The notes under the pieces: model-generated
Seen by the model: the letters and a program-made list of their open reading frames with translations, nothing else
Told to the model about the DNA's origin: nothing
Databases searched by the model: none
Assembly (NCBI GenBank): GCA_963697705.1
Contig: CAVOPA010000017.1
Coordinates: 186,001 to 250,000, forward strand
DNA length: 64,000 nucleotides
DNA from: CAVUCH01 sp963697705
GTDB lineage: Bacteria; Acidobacteriota; Vicinamibacteria; Vicinamibacterales; JAENWD01
Direction of reading: 5' to 3'
Shown here: piece by piece, positions 36,481-45,397 of the stretch
Position numbering within the stretch: position 1 is the first letter of the stretch
Layout of the letters: each line of letters opens with the position of its first letter
Translations under genes and position numbers: made by a program

Positions 36481-37020
36481 GTGAAGATCTACACGCGGAC
36501 GGGAGATGCTGGAGAAACGGCCCTTTTCGATGGCACCCGCGTGCGCAAGTCGGACCCACGCGTCGAGGCATACGGCCACATCGACGAGCTGAATGCGATG
36601 CTCGGCCTGGCACTCGCGAGCGGCGCCGACGCGCTCCTCGCCGATCGGCTCGTGCAGCTGCAACGCGATCTGTTTGCGCTCGGGGCCCGGCTCGCCGACC
36701 CGACGGCGCGCATCGCCGGGCGTGTGCGAAAAGCGGCGCTCGGAGACGAAGACGTGCGCCGGCTGGAGGTCTGGATCGACGAGGCCGAGGCGGAGCTCCA
36801 GCCGCTCCGTCGCTTCATTCTGCCGGGCGGCGCCCCCGCCGGCGCGGCGCTGCACGTCGCACGCACCATCTGCCGCCGTGCCGAGCGGTGCATCGTGTCG
36901 CTCGGCGATGGCGCAGTCGACCCGGACCTGCTGGCCTACGTGAACCGCCTGTCGGACCTGCTGTTCGTGCTCGCGCGCCTCGCCAACGCGCGGGCAGGCG
37001 TCGCCGACGTGGAGTGGTAG
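36481..37020 (+). CDS. Cob(I)alamin adenosyltransferase, PduO type
   Basis: This 179-residue enzyme makes adenosylcobalamin from cob(I)alamin and ATP. The ATP-binding N-terminus KIYTRTGDAGETALFDG and the KSDPRVEAYGHIDELNA, PGG and NRLSDLLFVLAR motifs match the PduO group. GTG 36481 follows TAGAAT (36469-36474) and a GGAGG (36464-36468), so a very short leader is likely. It overlaps the hpnC start by one base. Confidence 0.9.
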   Translation: MKIYTRTGDAGETALFDGTRVRKSDPRVEAYGHIDELNAMLGLALASGADALLADRLVQLQRDLFALGARLADPTARIAGRVRKAALGDEDVRRLEVWIDEAEAELQPLRRFILPGGAPAGAALHVARTICRRAERCIVSLGDGAVDPDLLAYVNRLSDLLFVLARLANARAGVADVEW

Positions 37021-38018
37021 TGTCGCTGGCCGACGCCTACGCGGCGTGCGCGAGCCTCGCAGCCGCGCACTACGAGAACTTTCCGGTCGCATCCCGCCTG
37101 GTGCCCGCGTCCATGCGGCCGCACGTCGCGGCAGTTTACGCGTTCGCGCGAACGGCCGATGACTTCGCCGACGAAGAGGGCTATTCGCTTGCCGAGCGGC
37201 ATGCTCTGTTGGACGACTGGGAGCTGCGGCTGCGGCGCGCCGCGGGGATTGAGTTCGGTCGGCCTGTGCTGGCGCGCGAGCGTCGCGCGGACGAGGGCTT
37301 CGGCGGGTCCGACTCGCTCCCGGTCGCGGCGCATGAACGGCACGAAGGCCTGCTCCGCCTCCGAGGCCCTGATTCCCCCGCCGGCCCGCGAACCGGAGTC
37401 GATCCCGATGCGATCTTCCTGGCGCTGGCACACACGATCGAATCCTGTGCTCTGGATGTGAGCCTGTTCGAGGATCTGCTCAGCGCATTCCGGCAGGACA
37501 CGACCGTCGCCCGTTACAGAACCTGGGACGACGTGCTCGATTACTGCCGGCGTTCGGCCAACCCGGTGGGACGAATCGTCCTCGGTATCGGCGGATATCG
37601 CCGCGCCGAGCTCGACAGGTCGTCGGACGCGCTCTGCACGGCGCTGCAGCTCACCAACTTCTGGCAGGATCTCGCGGTGGACTGGCGTCGCGGGCGCTTG
37701 TACGTGCCGCTTGCGGAGCGCGACGCCGCCGGCGCCGCGGATGCGGACCTCGACGCTGCGCGCATGACCCCTGAATGGCAGGCTGCGCTCACTAGTGCGG
37801 CGGCGCGAACCCGTGAGCTGTTCGAGCGCGGGCGTGCGGTGTGTGACGGCGTCGATGGCCGCCTTCGCTACGAACTGCGACTCACGTGGCTCGGCGCCGT
37901 ACGAGTGCTCGACCGGCTGGAGGCCTGTGGCTTCGACGTGTTCCACAGGCGTCCGTCGCTCGGGGCCGCCGATGCGCCGCGCCTCGCGTGGGGACTGATC
38001 AAGTGGGGGCTACGGTAG
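37020..38018 (+). CDS. hpnC: HpnC, hydroxysqualene synthase of the squalene/hopanoid pathway
   Basis: HpnC works with HpnD and HpnE to turn two farnesyl diphosphates into squalene. This 332-residue trans-prenyltransferase-like enzyme has the first Asp motif in YAFARTADDFADE and the second in NFWQDLAVDWRRGRLYVP, plus YCRRSANPVGRIVL. Between residues of about 78 and 125 there is a Gly/Arg/Glu-rich insert not expected in the family, which makes the protein some 40 residues longer than usual. The product is set as HpnC by gene order (C-D-E). Confidence 0.88.
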   Translation: MSLADAYAACASLAAAHYENFPVASRLVPASMRPHVAAVYAFARTADDFADEEGYSLAERHALLDDWELRLRRAAGIEFGRPVLARERRADEGFGGSDSLPVAAHERHEGLLRLRGPDSPAGPRTGVDPDAIFLALAHTIESCALDVSLFEDLLSAFRQDTTVARYRTWDDVLDYCRRSANPVGRIVLGIGGYRRAELDRSSDALCTALQLTNFWQDLAVDWRRGRLYVPLAERDAAGAADADLDAARMTPEWQAALTSAAARTRELFERGRAVCDGVDGRLRYELRLTWLGAVRVLDRLEACGFDVFHRRPSLGAADAPRLAWGLIKWGLR

Positions 38019-38048
38019 GTGGCAGAGCTCCGATGACGCAGGCCGTAT

Positions 38049-38080
38049 GGCGATGGCGGATGCAGGATGACGAATGACGG
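38049..38080. repeat. Short heptad run (word GGATGNN)
   Basis: GATGGCG, GATGCAG, GATGACG, AATGACG step by seven bases, the same word as arrays at 8952 and 56974. Further on, GGAGCCGGAGCCTGA (near 38184-38198) matches the word of array 2 and holds the GGAG nearest the hpnD start. Confidence 0.6.
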
Positions 38081-38203
38081 AGCGCGGCCACGAGGCTCAC
38101 CGCGAGTCTCCAGCCTGGCGCCGACCGAGAACGATCCGGTCACCGTTGCTTGTAGTCTTTAGCGAAAGGACTGGGCGAGAGCCCGGAGCCGGAGCCTGAC
38201 ACC

Positions 38204-39025
38204 TTGTCTCGCGACACCAGCTTTTACTACTCGTTCCTCGTCCTCCCGGCCGTCAAGCGGGACGCGATCATCGCGATCTGGGACTTCTGCCGTGCCGTCG
38301 ACGATGCCGTCGACGAACCGGGCATAGCGGATCCGCAGACCGCGCTCGATGCCTGGCGCGTGGAGATCACACGGTGCTTCGAGGGCGCGCCCGAGACGTC
38401 GCAGGGCAGAAACCTGAAGCCGTTCATCGGCGAGTTCCATCTGCCGCGGCGGCCGTTCGAGGATCTCGTGGACGGCGTGGAGATGGACCTGCGGCGGGCG
38501 CGCTACGAAACGTTCGCCGAATTGCACGAGTACTGCTGGCGGGTCGCATCGACCGTCGGCCTGATCTGCCTCGAGGTCTTCGGATACACCCGGCCGGAGG
38601 CGCGCGACTACGCCGTGAACCTCGGGATCGCGCTGCAGTTGACGAACATCACGCGCGACGTGCGCATCGACCTCGAGCGTGGCCGCGTGTATCTGCCGCA
38701 GGAAGATCTGCGGCGGTTTGGCGTGAGCGAAGACGACCTGCGAGCGGGCCGTGTTACCGGTCCAGTGCGCGAGCTGCTCGCCTATCAGTGCGTTCGCGCC
38801 CGCAGGTACTACGGGCTCGCGCGGCAGCTGCTGCCGCGCGAAGACGCGCGATCGCTCGTCGCCGCCGAGATCATGCGCGGCATCTACTACGGGGTGCTCC
38901 AGCGGATCGAGCGCGCGGACTACGACGTGTTCCGCGATGTCATTCGCGTGCCACGCCCCCGGCGGGCCGCTATCGCCGCCGGGATCTGGGCGCGCTCGCT
39001 CGCAGGCCTCCGTGCCCGCTCCTGA
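38204..39025 (+). CDS. hpnD: HpnD, presqualene diphosphate synthase
   Basis: This 273-residue squalene/phytoene-synthase-family enzyme has both Asp motifs, FCRAVDDAVDE and NITRDVRIDLERGRVYLP, and starts SFYYSFLVLPAVKRDAI. In the HpnCDE route it condenses two farnesyl diphosphates to presqualene diphosphate. TTG 38204 is the likely start, with an array-derived GGAG ahead of it. The last 14 bases overlap hpnE. Confidence 0.9.
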   Translation: MSRDTSFYYSFLVLPAVKRDAIIAIWDFCRAVDDAVDEPGIADPQTALDAWRVEITRCFEGAPETSQGRNLKPFIGEFHLPRRPFEDLVDGVEMDLRRARYETFAELHEYCWRVASTVGLICLEVFGYTRPEARDYAVNLGIALQLTNITRDVRIDLERGRVYLPQEDLRRFGVSEDDLRAGRVTGPVRELLAYQCVRARRYYGLARQLLPREDARSLVAAEIMRGIYYGVLQRIERADYDVFRDVIRVPRPRRAAIAAGIWARSLAGLRARS

Positions 39026-40364
39026 CGTCATCGTCGTGGGAGCGGGGTTCGCCGGACTGAGCGCCGCCGTGGACCTCGCCGCGCGCGGCGCCCGCGTCCT
39101 GGTGCTCGAGGCGAGGCCGGGGCTCGGAGGACGGGCGACCGCGTTCCAGGATCCGCAGACAGGCGAGACCGTAGACAACGGACAGCACGCGCTGTTTGGC
39201 TGCTACCACGAGACATTCAGCTTTCTGCGCACCATCGGCACCGATCACCTCGTGCAGCTCGACGAGCAGCTCGAAATCGAAGTGATCGATCGGCAGGGCC
39301 GGCACTCGCGCCTGCGCTCGATGCGTCTGCCGCCTCCCTTGCATCTGCTCGGCGGCCTGCTGCGCTGGGGTGCGCTGTCGTGGCGCGACCGTGCGGCTGC
39401 CGCGTCGCTCGCTCCGGCGCTGGCGCGCGCAGTGCGGCGGCACCGCGCCGGCCAGCCGCTCGGTGAGCGCGAGCAACACGAGACGGTAGGCGCATGGCTG
39501 CGGCGCCAGCGGCAGACGCCGCGGCTGTGCGAGCTGCTGTGGGAACCGCTGGCGGTGGCGGCGCTCAATCAGCAGTTGGACGTGGCGGCGGCGGCGCCAT
39601 TCGTCCGGGTGCTGGCACAGATGTTCGGCGGCTCGCGTCGAGATGCGGCAATCGGGCTGCCGCGAGTCCCGCTCGATGACCTGTATGCCAAACCGGCAGC
39701 GGCATGGCTCGCTGTTCGCGGCGGCGAGGTCAGGACGGCCTCGCCGGCACGAATTGTCTGCGATCGGGAGTCGGTCCCCAAAGTAGAGACCCGCGGCGAG
39801 CGCATCGACGCGCCGGCCGTTGTGTGCGCCGTTCCGTGGCACGCGCTGGAGCGTACGCTCGCGAACGTGCCAGCCGCGATGCGAGACACGGTGTCGGCCG
39901 CGTCGGCGACGGCGTCATCCCCGATCGTCACAGTCAACCTGTGGCTCGATCGACCCGTGACCGACGTTGCGTTCGTCGGGCTTCCCGGGCGCACCATGCA
40001 GTGGATCTTCGACAAGCGGCAGGCGTTCGGCGACGCGGCGTCGCACCTCTCGCTCGTGTCGAGCGGCGCCGAGGCGATTGTCGCCAAGGACAACGGGACG
40101 CTCATCGATCTGGCCGTCGCGGAAGTGCGCAATGCCCTGCCAGCGGCGCGCCACGCGGCGGTGCTGCGAGCCGTGGTCGTGCGCGAGAAGCGCGCCACGT
40201 TCTCGCTCGCGCCCGGTCAGCCGCGTCGACCGCAGACGATCACGGCTGTGAACGGACTGTTCCTTGCGGGCGACTGGATTGACACGGGGCTGCCCGCCAC
40301 GATCGAGAGCGCGGTCGTGAGCGGGCACTGGGCAGCCGCGGCCGTCGCCGCGCGCGCCCGGTGA
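39012..40364 (+). CDS. hpnE: HpnE, hydroxysqualene dehydroxylase
   Basis: This 450-residue FAD enzyme has the dinucleotide fold VIVVGAGFAGLSAAVDLA, the amine-oxidase-like GGRATAF, DNGQHALFGCYHETF, and the C-terminal FAD motif FLAGDWIDTGLPATIESAV. It reduces hydroxysqualene to squalene. GTG 39012 lies within the end of hpnD. Squalene-hopene cyclase (shc) is not in the window. Confidence 0.92.
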   Translation: MPAPDVIVVGAGFAGLSAAVDLAARGARVLVLEARPGLGGRATAFQDPQTGETVDNGQHALFGCYHETFSFLRTIGTDHLVQLDEQLEIEVIDRQGRHSRLRSMRLPPPLHLLGGLLRWGALSWRDRAAAASLAPALARAVRRHRAGQPLGEREQHETVGAWLRRQRQTPRLCELLWEPLAVAALNQQLDVAAAAPFVRVLAQMFGGSRRDAAIGLPRVPLDDLYAKPAAAWLAVRGGEVRTASPARIVCDRESVPKVETRGERIDAPAVVCAVPWHALERTLANVPAAMRDTVSAASATASSPIVTVNLWLDRPVTDVAFVGLPGRTMQWIFDKRQAFGDAASHLSLVSSGAEAIVAKDNGTLIDLAVAEVRNALPAARHAAVLRAVVVREKRATFSLAPGQPRRPQTITAVNGLFLAGDWIDTGLPATIESAVVSGHWAAAAVAARAR

Positions 40365-40416
40365 ACGCGGTGATGCTGACGGCTACTGAGCACCACGAGC
40401 CTATTGAGCCCGCACG

Positions 40417-40439
40417 GCCCACCTGAAGGTGGGCACTAC
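40417..40439. repeat. REP-like palindrome, single copy
   Basis: GCCCACCTGAAGGTGGGCAC followed by TAC: a 8-bp stem around TGAA, the same family as the cluster at 44543. It lies between the convergent hpnE and rhodanese genes. Confidence 0.8.
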
Positions 40440-40446
40440 GTGAGCC

Positions 40447-41373
40447 CTACCGCTTCTCCCCGCCCGCCGAATCCTCCACCGGGAACCCGTCGTGCCGCGA
40501 CCAGTCTTCAAAGGACCCGTCGTAGAGCAGCACCTTGTGGCCGAGGGTGCGTGCCGCGAACAGCGCGGCCGTCGCCTGCTGGCCGATGTGGCAGTACGCG
40601 ATCACGGTATCGCCCGGCTTCACCCCCGCTGCCGCGAAGATGCCCTGCAGATCGGCATCCGAACGCAGCATCAGCTTATCGTCGGCGATGGCGCTGAACG
40701 GGATATTGACCGCGCCAGCGATATGGCCGCGTCGGTGAGGGTGATCGGGCCCGCCACCGGTTGACACGCCGGAATAGAACGCCGGATCCCGTGCGTCCAC
40801 GACCGAGGTGCCCGCGGTCCGCAGGTGCGCCTTGACGTAGTCCGCATCCACGACCAGGGGTCGCAGCTGCAGTCGCGCGAGCGAGCCGGTGCGCGGGGCC
40901 GGCACGTCGGCGGTCAGCGCATGCCCATCGCGAACCCACGCCTCCTGCCCGCCATCCAGCAGCACCGTGCGGTCTCCAAGGCCGGCGTAATCGAAGGTGA
41001 AGATGATGCGGGTTGTCGGCGAGATCCAGTCCTTGCCGTAATAGACGACCACGCGCGAGGTGTTAGAGACGCCGAACGACTCGAGGCGCTGCCGCAGGAC
41101 GTCGGCGGGCAGCATCTCCAGTGCCAGGCCGCCGCCGGTCCGATCAGAGACGGCGACATCACCGGTGGTGATGAAGCGGGCGCCAGGCAGGTGCGCCTGG
41201 TCGTAGGCGGCCTTCTCGCCGACGTGCAGCAGCACGAGGTCTGGGTCCTTCAGGTGCGCGGCGAGCCATGCGGTGCTGACGACCATCGCCTCACGCCCGG
41301 AGGCGGCCACCGGCCCGCCTCCGAGAGTCGTCAGGAATCCTGTCGCGAGCGTGACGAGAATTGCCGTGCGCAT
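40447..41373 (-). CDS. Exported two-domain rhodanese (thiosulfate sulfurtransferase)
   Basis: This 308-residue protein has a signal peptide (MRTAILVTLATGFLTTLGGG) and tandem rhodanese domains. The first is inactive-type; the second carries the active Cys C261 in AYCHIGQQA. The linker motifs GRIAGA-like HIAGAVNIP and YDGSFEDW are present. It probably acts in the periplasm on thiosulfate or a similar sulfur donor. Confidence 0.9.
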   Translation of the reverse strand: MRTAILVTLATGFLTTLGGGPVAASGREAMVVSTAWLAAHLKDPDLVLLHVGEKAAYDQAHLPGARFITTGDVAVSDRTGGGLALEMLPADVLRQRLESFGVSNTSRVVVYYGKDWISPTTRIIFTFDYAGLGDRTVLLDGGQEAWVRDGHALTADVPAPRTGSLARLQLRPLVVDADYVKAHLRTAGTSVVDARDPAFYSGVSTGGGPDHPHRRGHIAGAVNIPFSAIADDKLMLRSDADLQGIFAAAGVKPGDTVIAYCHIGQQATAALFAARTLGHKVLLYDGSFEDWSRHDGFPVEDSAGGEKR

Positions 41374-41522
41374 CTGACCAACCTCCGCGATGGTGAATCC
41401 TGATGGTGACGTGTTGTATTGTGCGCCACGCCCGTAAGCGATCTCACGTGGTTGTTCGATCGAGCACCGGTCGAGGCAAAAATGCCTGGGACCAGACGCC
41501 CGGCCGCATCAGCGAGAGTCGA

Positions 41523-42581
41523 TTACGTCCCGCACCGTGACCGGTAGCTCTCCACGGTCGCGCTGCCCTCGGAGGCGTGGCTGCTGTCGGGAGTCGGACT
41601 TCCCCCGACGACGTAGATCGCGCCCTGGAAGAGCACCGCCCGTGCGAAATTGCGTGCCGTTGGCATCGGCGGCGCCTCCTGCCATGTGACGCCGGAGAGG
41701 CGCAGCATTTCCGACAAGCTCTCGCGTTTCGCCTGCGACTCGCCCCCGACCACGTGAATCGCGCCGCAGTAGACGACCGCCCCGGCCGTGCCGCGCGGTC
41801 CGATGGCCGGACCCGCGCTCCATCGATCCGCCGCGGAATCGTAGACGTCCACCGCACCGAAATCCGAGGGCCCACTCCGGCCGCCGATTGCGTAAAGCCT
41901 GCCGTCGAAGACGACCGCCGCTGGGCTGCCCTCGGAGCGCGGCAGCGGTGCACGCGCGGTCCAGGTGTTCAGCACCGGATCGTAGACGAAATGATCAGCG
42001 AGCGTGGACTGGGCATTGCCGCCGCCGAGCACGTGGATTTTTCCGTCGAACACGACGGCTGCGTGTCCGCCTCTCGGCGCGGGCAGGGCGGCGCGCTCGC
42101 TCCAGCGGTGCGCGGCCGGATCGTACGCATTCACGCGATCAGTCGGCACGTTGGTGACGGTGCTGAATCCGCCGATCACGTAGATTCGGCCGTCGACGAC
42201 CGCAGCCGCGGCGGCGTTCAGGCCGTCGCCGGGCAGGGTCGTCTCGGGCGTCCACCTGCTGCCGTCGAACCGCTCGACCTGCAGCACCGGTGCCCTGCCC
42301 GCGCCGGTGCCGCCAATCGCGTAGATCCCGCCGGGCGTGCTGACGACCGCGTGCGCGGCCCTGGCGTGAGTCATGGGAGGCTCGCTCCGCCAGGTACCCT
42401 GGCGCGGCGCGGTGGGCGCTGGAGCGTCGGCAGGCGCGAGCGGCACGAGGGCAGCAGGCGCGCTTGCCGATGGCTGGTGCGACGGGGGACGGATCTCCGC
42501 TCGTGCAGCGTTCAGCAACGGGACCATCAGAACGCACGCGTGCAAGAGGGGAAGTCGCTGAGGGGTGGATCTGAGCTTCAC
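41523..42581 (-). CDS. Secreted Kelch-repeat protein
   Basis: This protein of about 352 residues has a signal peptide if GTG 42581 is the start (LRSTPQRLPLLHACVLMVP). After a Pro/Ala-rich stretch come about six Kelch blades, each with a hydrophobic strand ending in double Gly: IYAIGGTGAG, IYVIGGFST, IHVLGGGNA, LYAIGGRSG, IHVVGGES, IYVVGGSPT. They would close into one beta-propeller. Function unknown. The frame is open to an ATG at 42647, which would hide the signal peptide inside the chain. Confidence 0.8.
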   Translation of the reverse strand: MKLRSTPQRLPLLHACVLMVPLLNAARAEIRPPSHQPSASAPAALVPLAPADAPAPTAPRQGTWRSEPPMTHARAAHAVVSTPGGIYAIGGTGAGRAPVLQVERFDGSRWTPETTLPGDGLNAAAAAVVDGRIYVIGGFSTVTNVPTDRVNAYDPAAHRWSERAALPAPRGGHAAVVFDGKIHVLGGGNAQSTLADHFVYDPVLNTWTARAPLPRSEGSPAAVVFDGRLYAIGGRSGPSDFGAVDVYDSAADRWSAGPAIGPRGTAGAVVYCGAIHVVGGESQAKRESLSEMLRLSGVTWQEAPPMPTARNFARAVLFQGAIYVVGGSPTPDSSHASEGSATVESYRSRCGT

Positions 42582-42643
42582 GCAGTTCGTGGACGATCCG
42601 GGGCCCGGTAAAGTTGCAGCGGGGACTGAGAGCTGAACGTGCT

Positions 42644-43591
42644 TCACCCCAGCTCAGAAATGTATTCGCGCAGAACGGCATCCACGTCGGCATCGCGGGT
42701 GAACCCGAGGGCAAGTGCGCGGCTCGCGTCGAGCGCGGCGGGCCAACTGCAGACAACGCGGGCGATGCGCTCGTCGATGGCACAGCGTACGCGCTGGCGC
42801 GCCGCCGCCCCGGCGAGCCGTTCGAGGCTGTCGAGCATCTCGCCAGGCGTGACCGACAAGCCGGGAAGGTTGATCGACCGCCGGCCTTCGAGCGCCGCGG
42901 CAGGCACGGTCGCGGCATGTACAAGGTTTTGCGTGACCGTGCGAGGGGAGCTGATCCACAGGCGGGTGTCGAGCGGTACCGGGCACACGCTCTCGATGCC
43001 CGCCAGCGGCTCGCGAACGATGCCGCTCACGAACGACGACAGGGCGGAGTTCGGCGCGCCCGGCCGGATTGCCACGGTCGCGAGGCGGCACGACAGGCCG
43101 TCGACGAAACCGCGCCGCGAGTACTCGCTCACGAGCAGTTCGGCCACGGCCTTCCCGGCGCCGTACGACGATTGCGGCCGCAGGGCGGCGTCCTCGGGAA
43201 CGATGGCGGGCAGCGTGCCCCCGAATACAGCGATGGTGCTCGCGAAAACCAGGCGCGGTGCCCGCGGCAGACGGCGGCACGCCTCGAGAAGGCTCCGTGT
43301 CGAGTCCACGTTGACCTGCATGCCGGCGTCGAACTCCTCTTCCGACTGCCCGCTGAGCACCGCCGCGAGGTGGTACACGACGGCAACGTCGGGCTCCACG
43401 ACTGAGACGACGAAGTCCACGTCGGCCATTGTGCCCTGGCGGTGGGCGATGCGCCGGTCCTCGATGCGCGATCGCGTCACGTCGGCGGCGACGATGCGCG
43501 AGATGGGCGGCAGGCCCATCGGTTCCGCGAGCAGCGCCTGGATCAGGCGGCTGCCCAGGAATCCCGATGCGCCAGTGACGAGAACGTTCAT
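42644..43591 (-). CDS. denD: NAD-dependent epimerase/dehydratase of the D-erythronate dehydrogenase type
   Basis: This 315-residue extended-SDR protein starts NVLVTGASGFLGSRLIQALL and has the catalytic SSYGAGKAVAELL (Tyr and Lys). The stretches RRGFVDGLSCRLATV and REPLAGIESVCPVP, and the C-terminal WPAALDASRALALGF, match DenD-type dehydrogenases, which oxidise the C2 of four-carbon sugar acids. No other erythronate or threonate genes are adjacent, so the assignment rests on sequence alone. GGGGATG precedes ATG 43591. Confidence 0.78.
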   Translation of the reverse strand: MNVLVTGASGFLGSRLIQALLAEPMGLPPISRIVAADVTRSRIEDRRIAHRQGTMADVDFVVSVVEPDVAVVYHLAAVLSGQSEEEFDAGMQVNVDSTRSLLEACRRLPRAPRLVFASTIAVFGGTLPAIVPEDAALRPQSSYGAGKAVAELLVSEYSRRGFVDGLSCRLATVAIRPGAPNSALSSFVSGIVREPLAGIESVCPVPLDTRLWISSPRTVTQNLVHAATVPAAALEGRRSINLPGLSVTPGEMLDSLERLAGAAARQRVRCAIDERIARVVCSWPAALDASRALALGFTRDADVDAVLREYISELG

Positions 43592-43739
43592 CGTCCACAT
43601 CCCCGGCTTGCCGCCGCGAGCCGTGCGCTGTGATCGTTCGCCGCCGGTCGCTTGGCGTTCATCGTCGATGAGCAGTGGCGCCGGGCCCGACACGCTGAGC
43701 CCTGTCCGCGTCCTCCCCGGGCATGTTACCGTTCGCCGC

Positions 43740-44498
43740 GTGGACATACCAGGCAGAGTCGCGCTCGTTACCGGCGCAGGCAGTGGGATCGGTCGCGCCG
43801 TGGCGCTCGGCCTGCTTCGGGACGGGTACGGGGTGGTGCTCGCCGGCCGGCGGTCAGATGCGCTCGAAGACACGCTGCGCGAGGCGGGATCGCACGCCTC
43901 GCGCGCGCTCGCCGTCCCCGCCGACGTCACCAGTCCGGACGCCGTGACGCGGCTGTTCGAGCAGACGCGGGCGTCGTTCGGGCGCCTCGACGTGCTCTTC
44001 AACAACGCCGGTGTCAGCGCCCCTGGTGTTCCGCTCGACGAGCTCACGATTGAGCAGTGGCGCACTGTCGTCGACGTGAACCTGACCGGTGTCTTCCTGT
44101 GCACGCAGCACGCGTTCCGCCTGATGAAATCGCAGCAGCCGCGCGGCGGGCGCATCATCAACAACGGGTCGCTCGCCGCTCATGTGCCGCGCCCGCATTC
44201 GGCACCGTATGCTGCGACGAAGCACGCGCTGACGGGGCTGACGAAGGCCACGGCCCTCGACGGCCGCGCCCACGACATCACGTGTGGTCAGATCGACATC
44301 GGAAACGCGGAGACGGAGATGGCTCGCCGGCAGGCGAACGGCATCCTCCAGGCCAATGGGCAGGTCGCCGCGGAGCCGCTCCTCGACCTGGCCCACGTCG
44401 TTCGGGCCGTGCTCTACATGGCAAACCTGCCGCTCGAGGCGAACGTGCCGTTCCTCACGGTGATGGCGACGAAAATGCCGTACCTGGGGCGCGGTTGA
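43740..44498 (+). CDS. Short-chain dehydrogenase/reductase
   Basis: This intact 252-residue classical SDR has the NAD(P) site VTGAGSGIGRAVALGLL, NNAGVSAPG, the catalytic Ser in NNGSLAAHV and YAATK. The C-terminus is adapted to an unknown substrate. GTG 43740 is the start. It is divergent from the DenD-like gene with about 150 bases between, and it is followed by the REP cluster. Confidence 0.85.
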   Translation: MDIPGRVALVTGAGSGIGRAVALGLLRDGYGVVLAGRRSDALEDTLREAGSHASRALAVPADVTSPDAVTRLFEQTRASFGRLDVLFNNAGVSAPGVPLDELTIEQWRTVVDVNLTGVFLCTQHAFRLMKSQQPRGGRIINNGSLAAHVPRPHSAPYAATKHALTGLTKATALDGRAHDITCGQIDIGNAETEMARRQANGILQANGQVAAEPLLDLAHVVRAVLYMANLPLEANVPFLTVMATKMPYLGRG

Positions 44499-44542
44499 TC
44501 GAGAGCGCGCCGCGACAACGCCGATGTGGACGCGAATCCCCA

Positions 44543-44818
44543 ACCCGCTTGAAGAGGGAACTACGGGGATCACGGCCCGCCTGAAGGCGGGCACTACCGG
44601 GATCGCGGGCCCGTGATCGCCGCGGTCGCCTTCAGGTGGCCGGTGGTCCCTCGTAGCGCCCGCCTTCAGGCGGGCCGGTGGTCCCTCGTAGCGCCCGCCT
44701 TCAGGTGGGCCGGTGGTCCCTCGTAGTGCCCGCCTCAGGTGGGCCGGTGTTCCTCGTAGTGCCCGCCTTCAGGCGGGCCGGTGGTTCCTCGTAGTGCCCG
44801 CCTTCAGGCGGGCCCGTG
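44543..44818. repeat. Tandem cluster of REP-like palindromes (about eight copies)
   Basis: Two copies in plus orientation (a decayed one at 44543 and GCCCGCCTGAAGGCGGGC at 44575) are followed by six copies in reverse orientation from 44625 on, at a period of about 35 bases. The unit is GTAGTGCCCGCCTTCAGGCG then GGCCGGTGGTCCCTC, with small variations. The cluster fills the gap between the SDR and acetyltransferase genes and reaches into the last codons of the latter. Confidence 0.92.
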
Positions 44819-45385
44819 ATCCCCATCGGCCTGCTCCGTCCGATACACCCGCATCCCGCGCGCCAGGTAATTGGCGAGCGCTTGCGGGTGATCGAGCGTG
44901 CACGTGTGAAGCCACACGCGCGCAGCGCCGCTGTCGAAGGCGCGCTCGATCGCGGCCGTGAGCAGCGCACCGCCCACACCGAAGCCGATGAAGTCCGGGA
45001 GCAGCCCGAAATAGGCGACCTCAACCGCCTCCGCTGTCCGTTCGAGCTCGAAGTAACCAGCGGGTGTGCCGCGAACGTACGCGACCCAGGTTTCGAACTC
45101 AGGTCGACTGACGTACTGCAGCCATCGCGAACGGTCCCAATCGAGCCGGTCGCGCCATTGCCACTTGTCACCTACGGCCACGTACAGAAAACGATTGAGG
45201 TCGGGTGTCGCGACATCCACGCGGACCACGGTGAACGGGATGCGCGGATCTCCAGCTGGACGCAGCTCCGCCCGCGACGTGATCTCGAGATACGTGTCGT
45301 GACGTTCTTCATCAATGGCCCGTGCGCGGCAACGGATGCGCGGGAGCCGCCACCGGCATTCGTGATGCAGGGTGCCGGTTTTCAT
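44804..45385 (-). CDS. GNAT-family N-acetyltransferase
   Basis: This protein of about 193 residues has an acetyl-CoA-binding core FGLLPDFIGFGVGGALLTAA and the following HTCTLDHPQALANYLARG. The substrate is unknown. The last five or so codons and the stop fall in the flank of the REP cluster, so the original C-terminus may have been changed by repeat insertion. The N-terminal 20 residues are poorly supported; a later start is possible. Confidence 0.78.
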   Translation of the reverse strand: MKTGTLHHECRWRLPRIRCRARAIDEERHDTYLEITSRAELRPAGDPRIPFTVVRVDVATPDLNRFLYVAVGDKWQWRDRLDWDRSRWLQYVSRPEFETWVAYVRGTPAGYFELERTAEAVEVAYFGLLPDFIGFGVGGALLTAAIERAFDSGAARVWLHTCTLDHPQALANYLARGMRVYRTEQADGDHGPA

Positions 45386-45397
45386 CGATACACCCTG

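Noticed and set aside
44543..44818. Possible CRISPR array or integron attC cluster
   Set aside because: Units are palindromic throughout with near-identical short intervals, change orientation, and carry no cassettes or variable spacers. They fit REP elements better.
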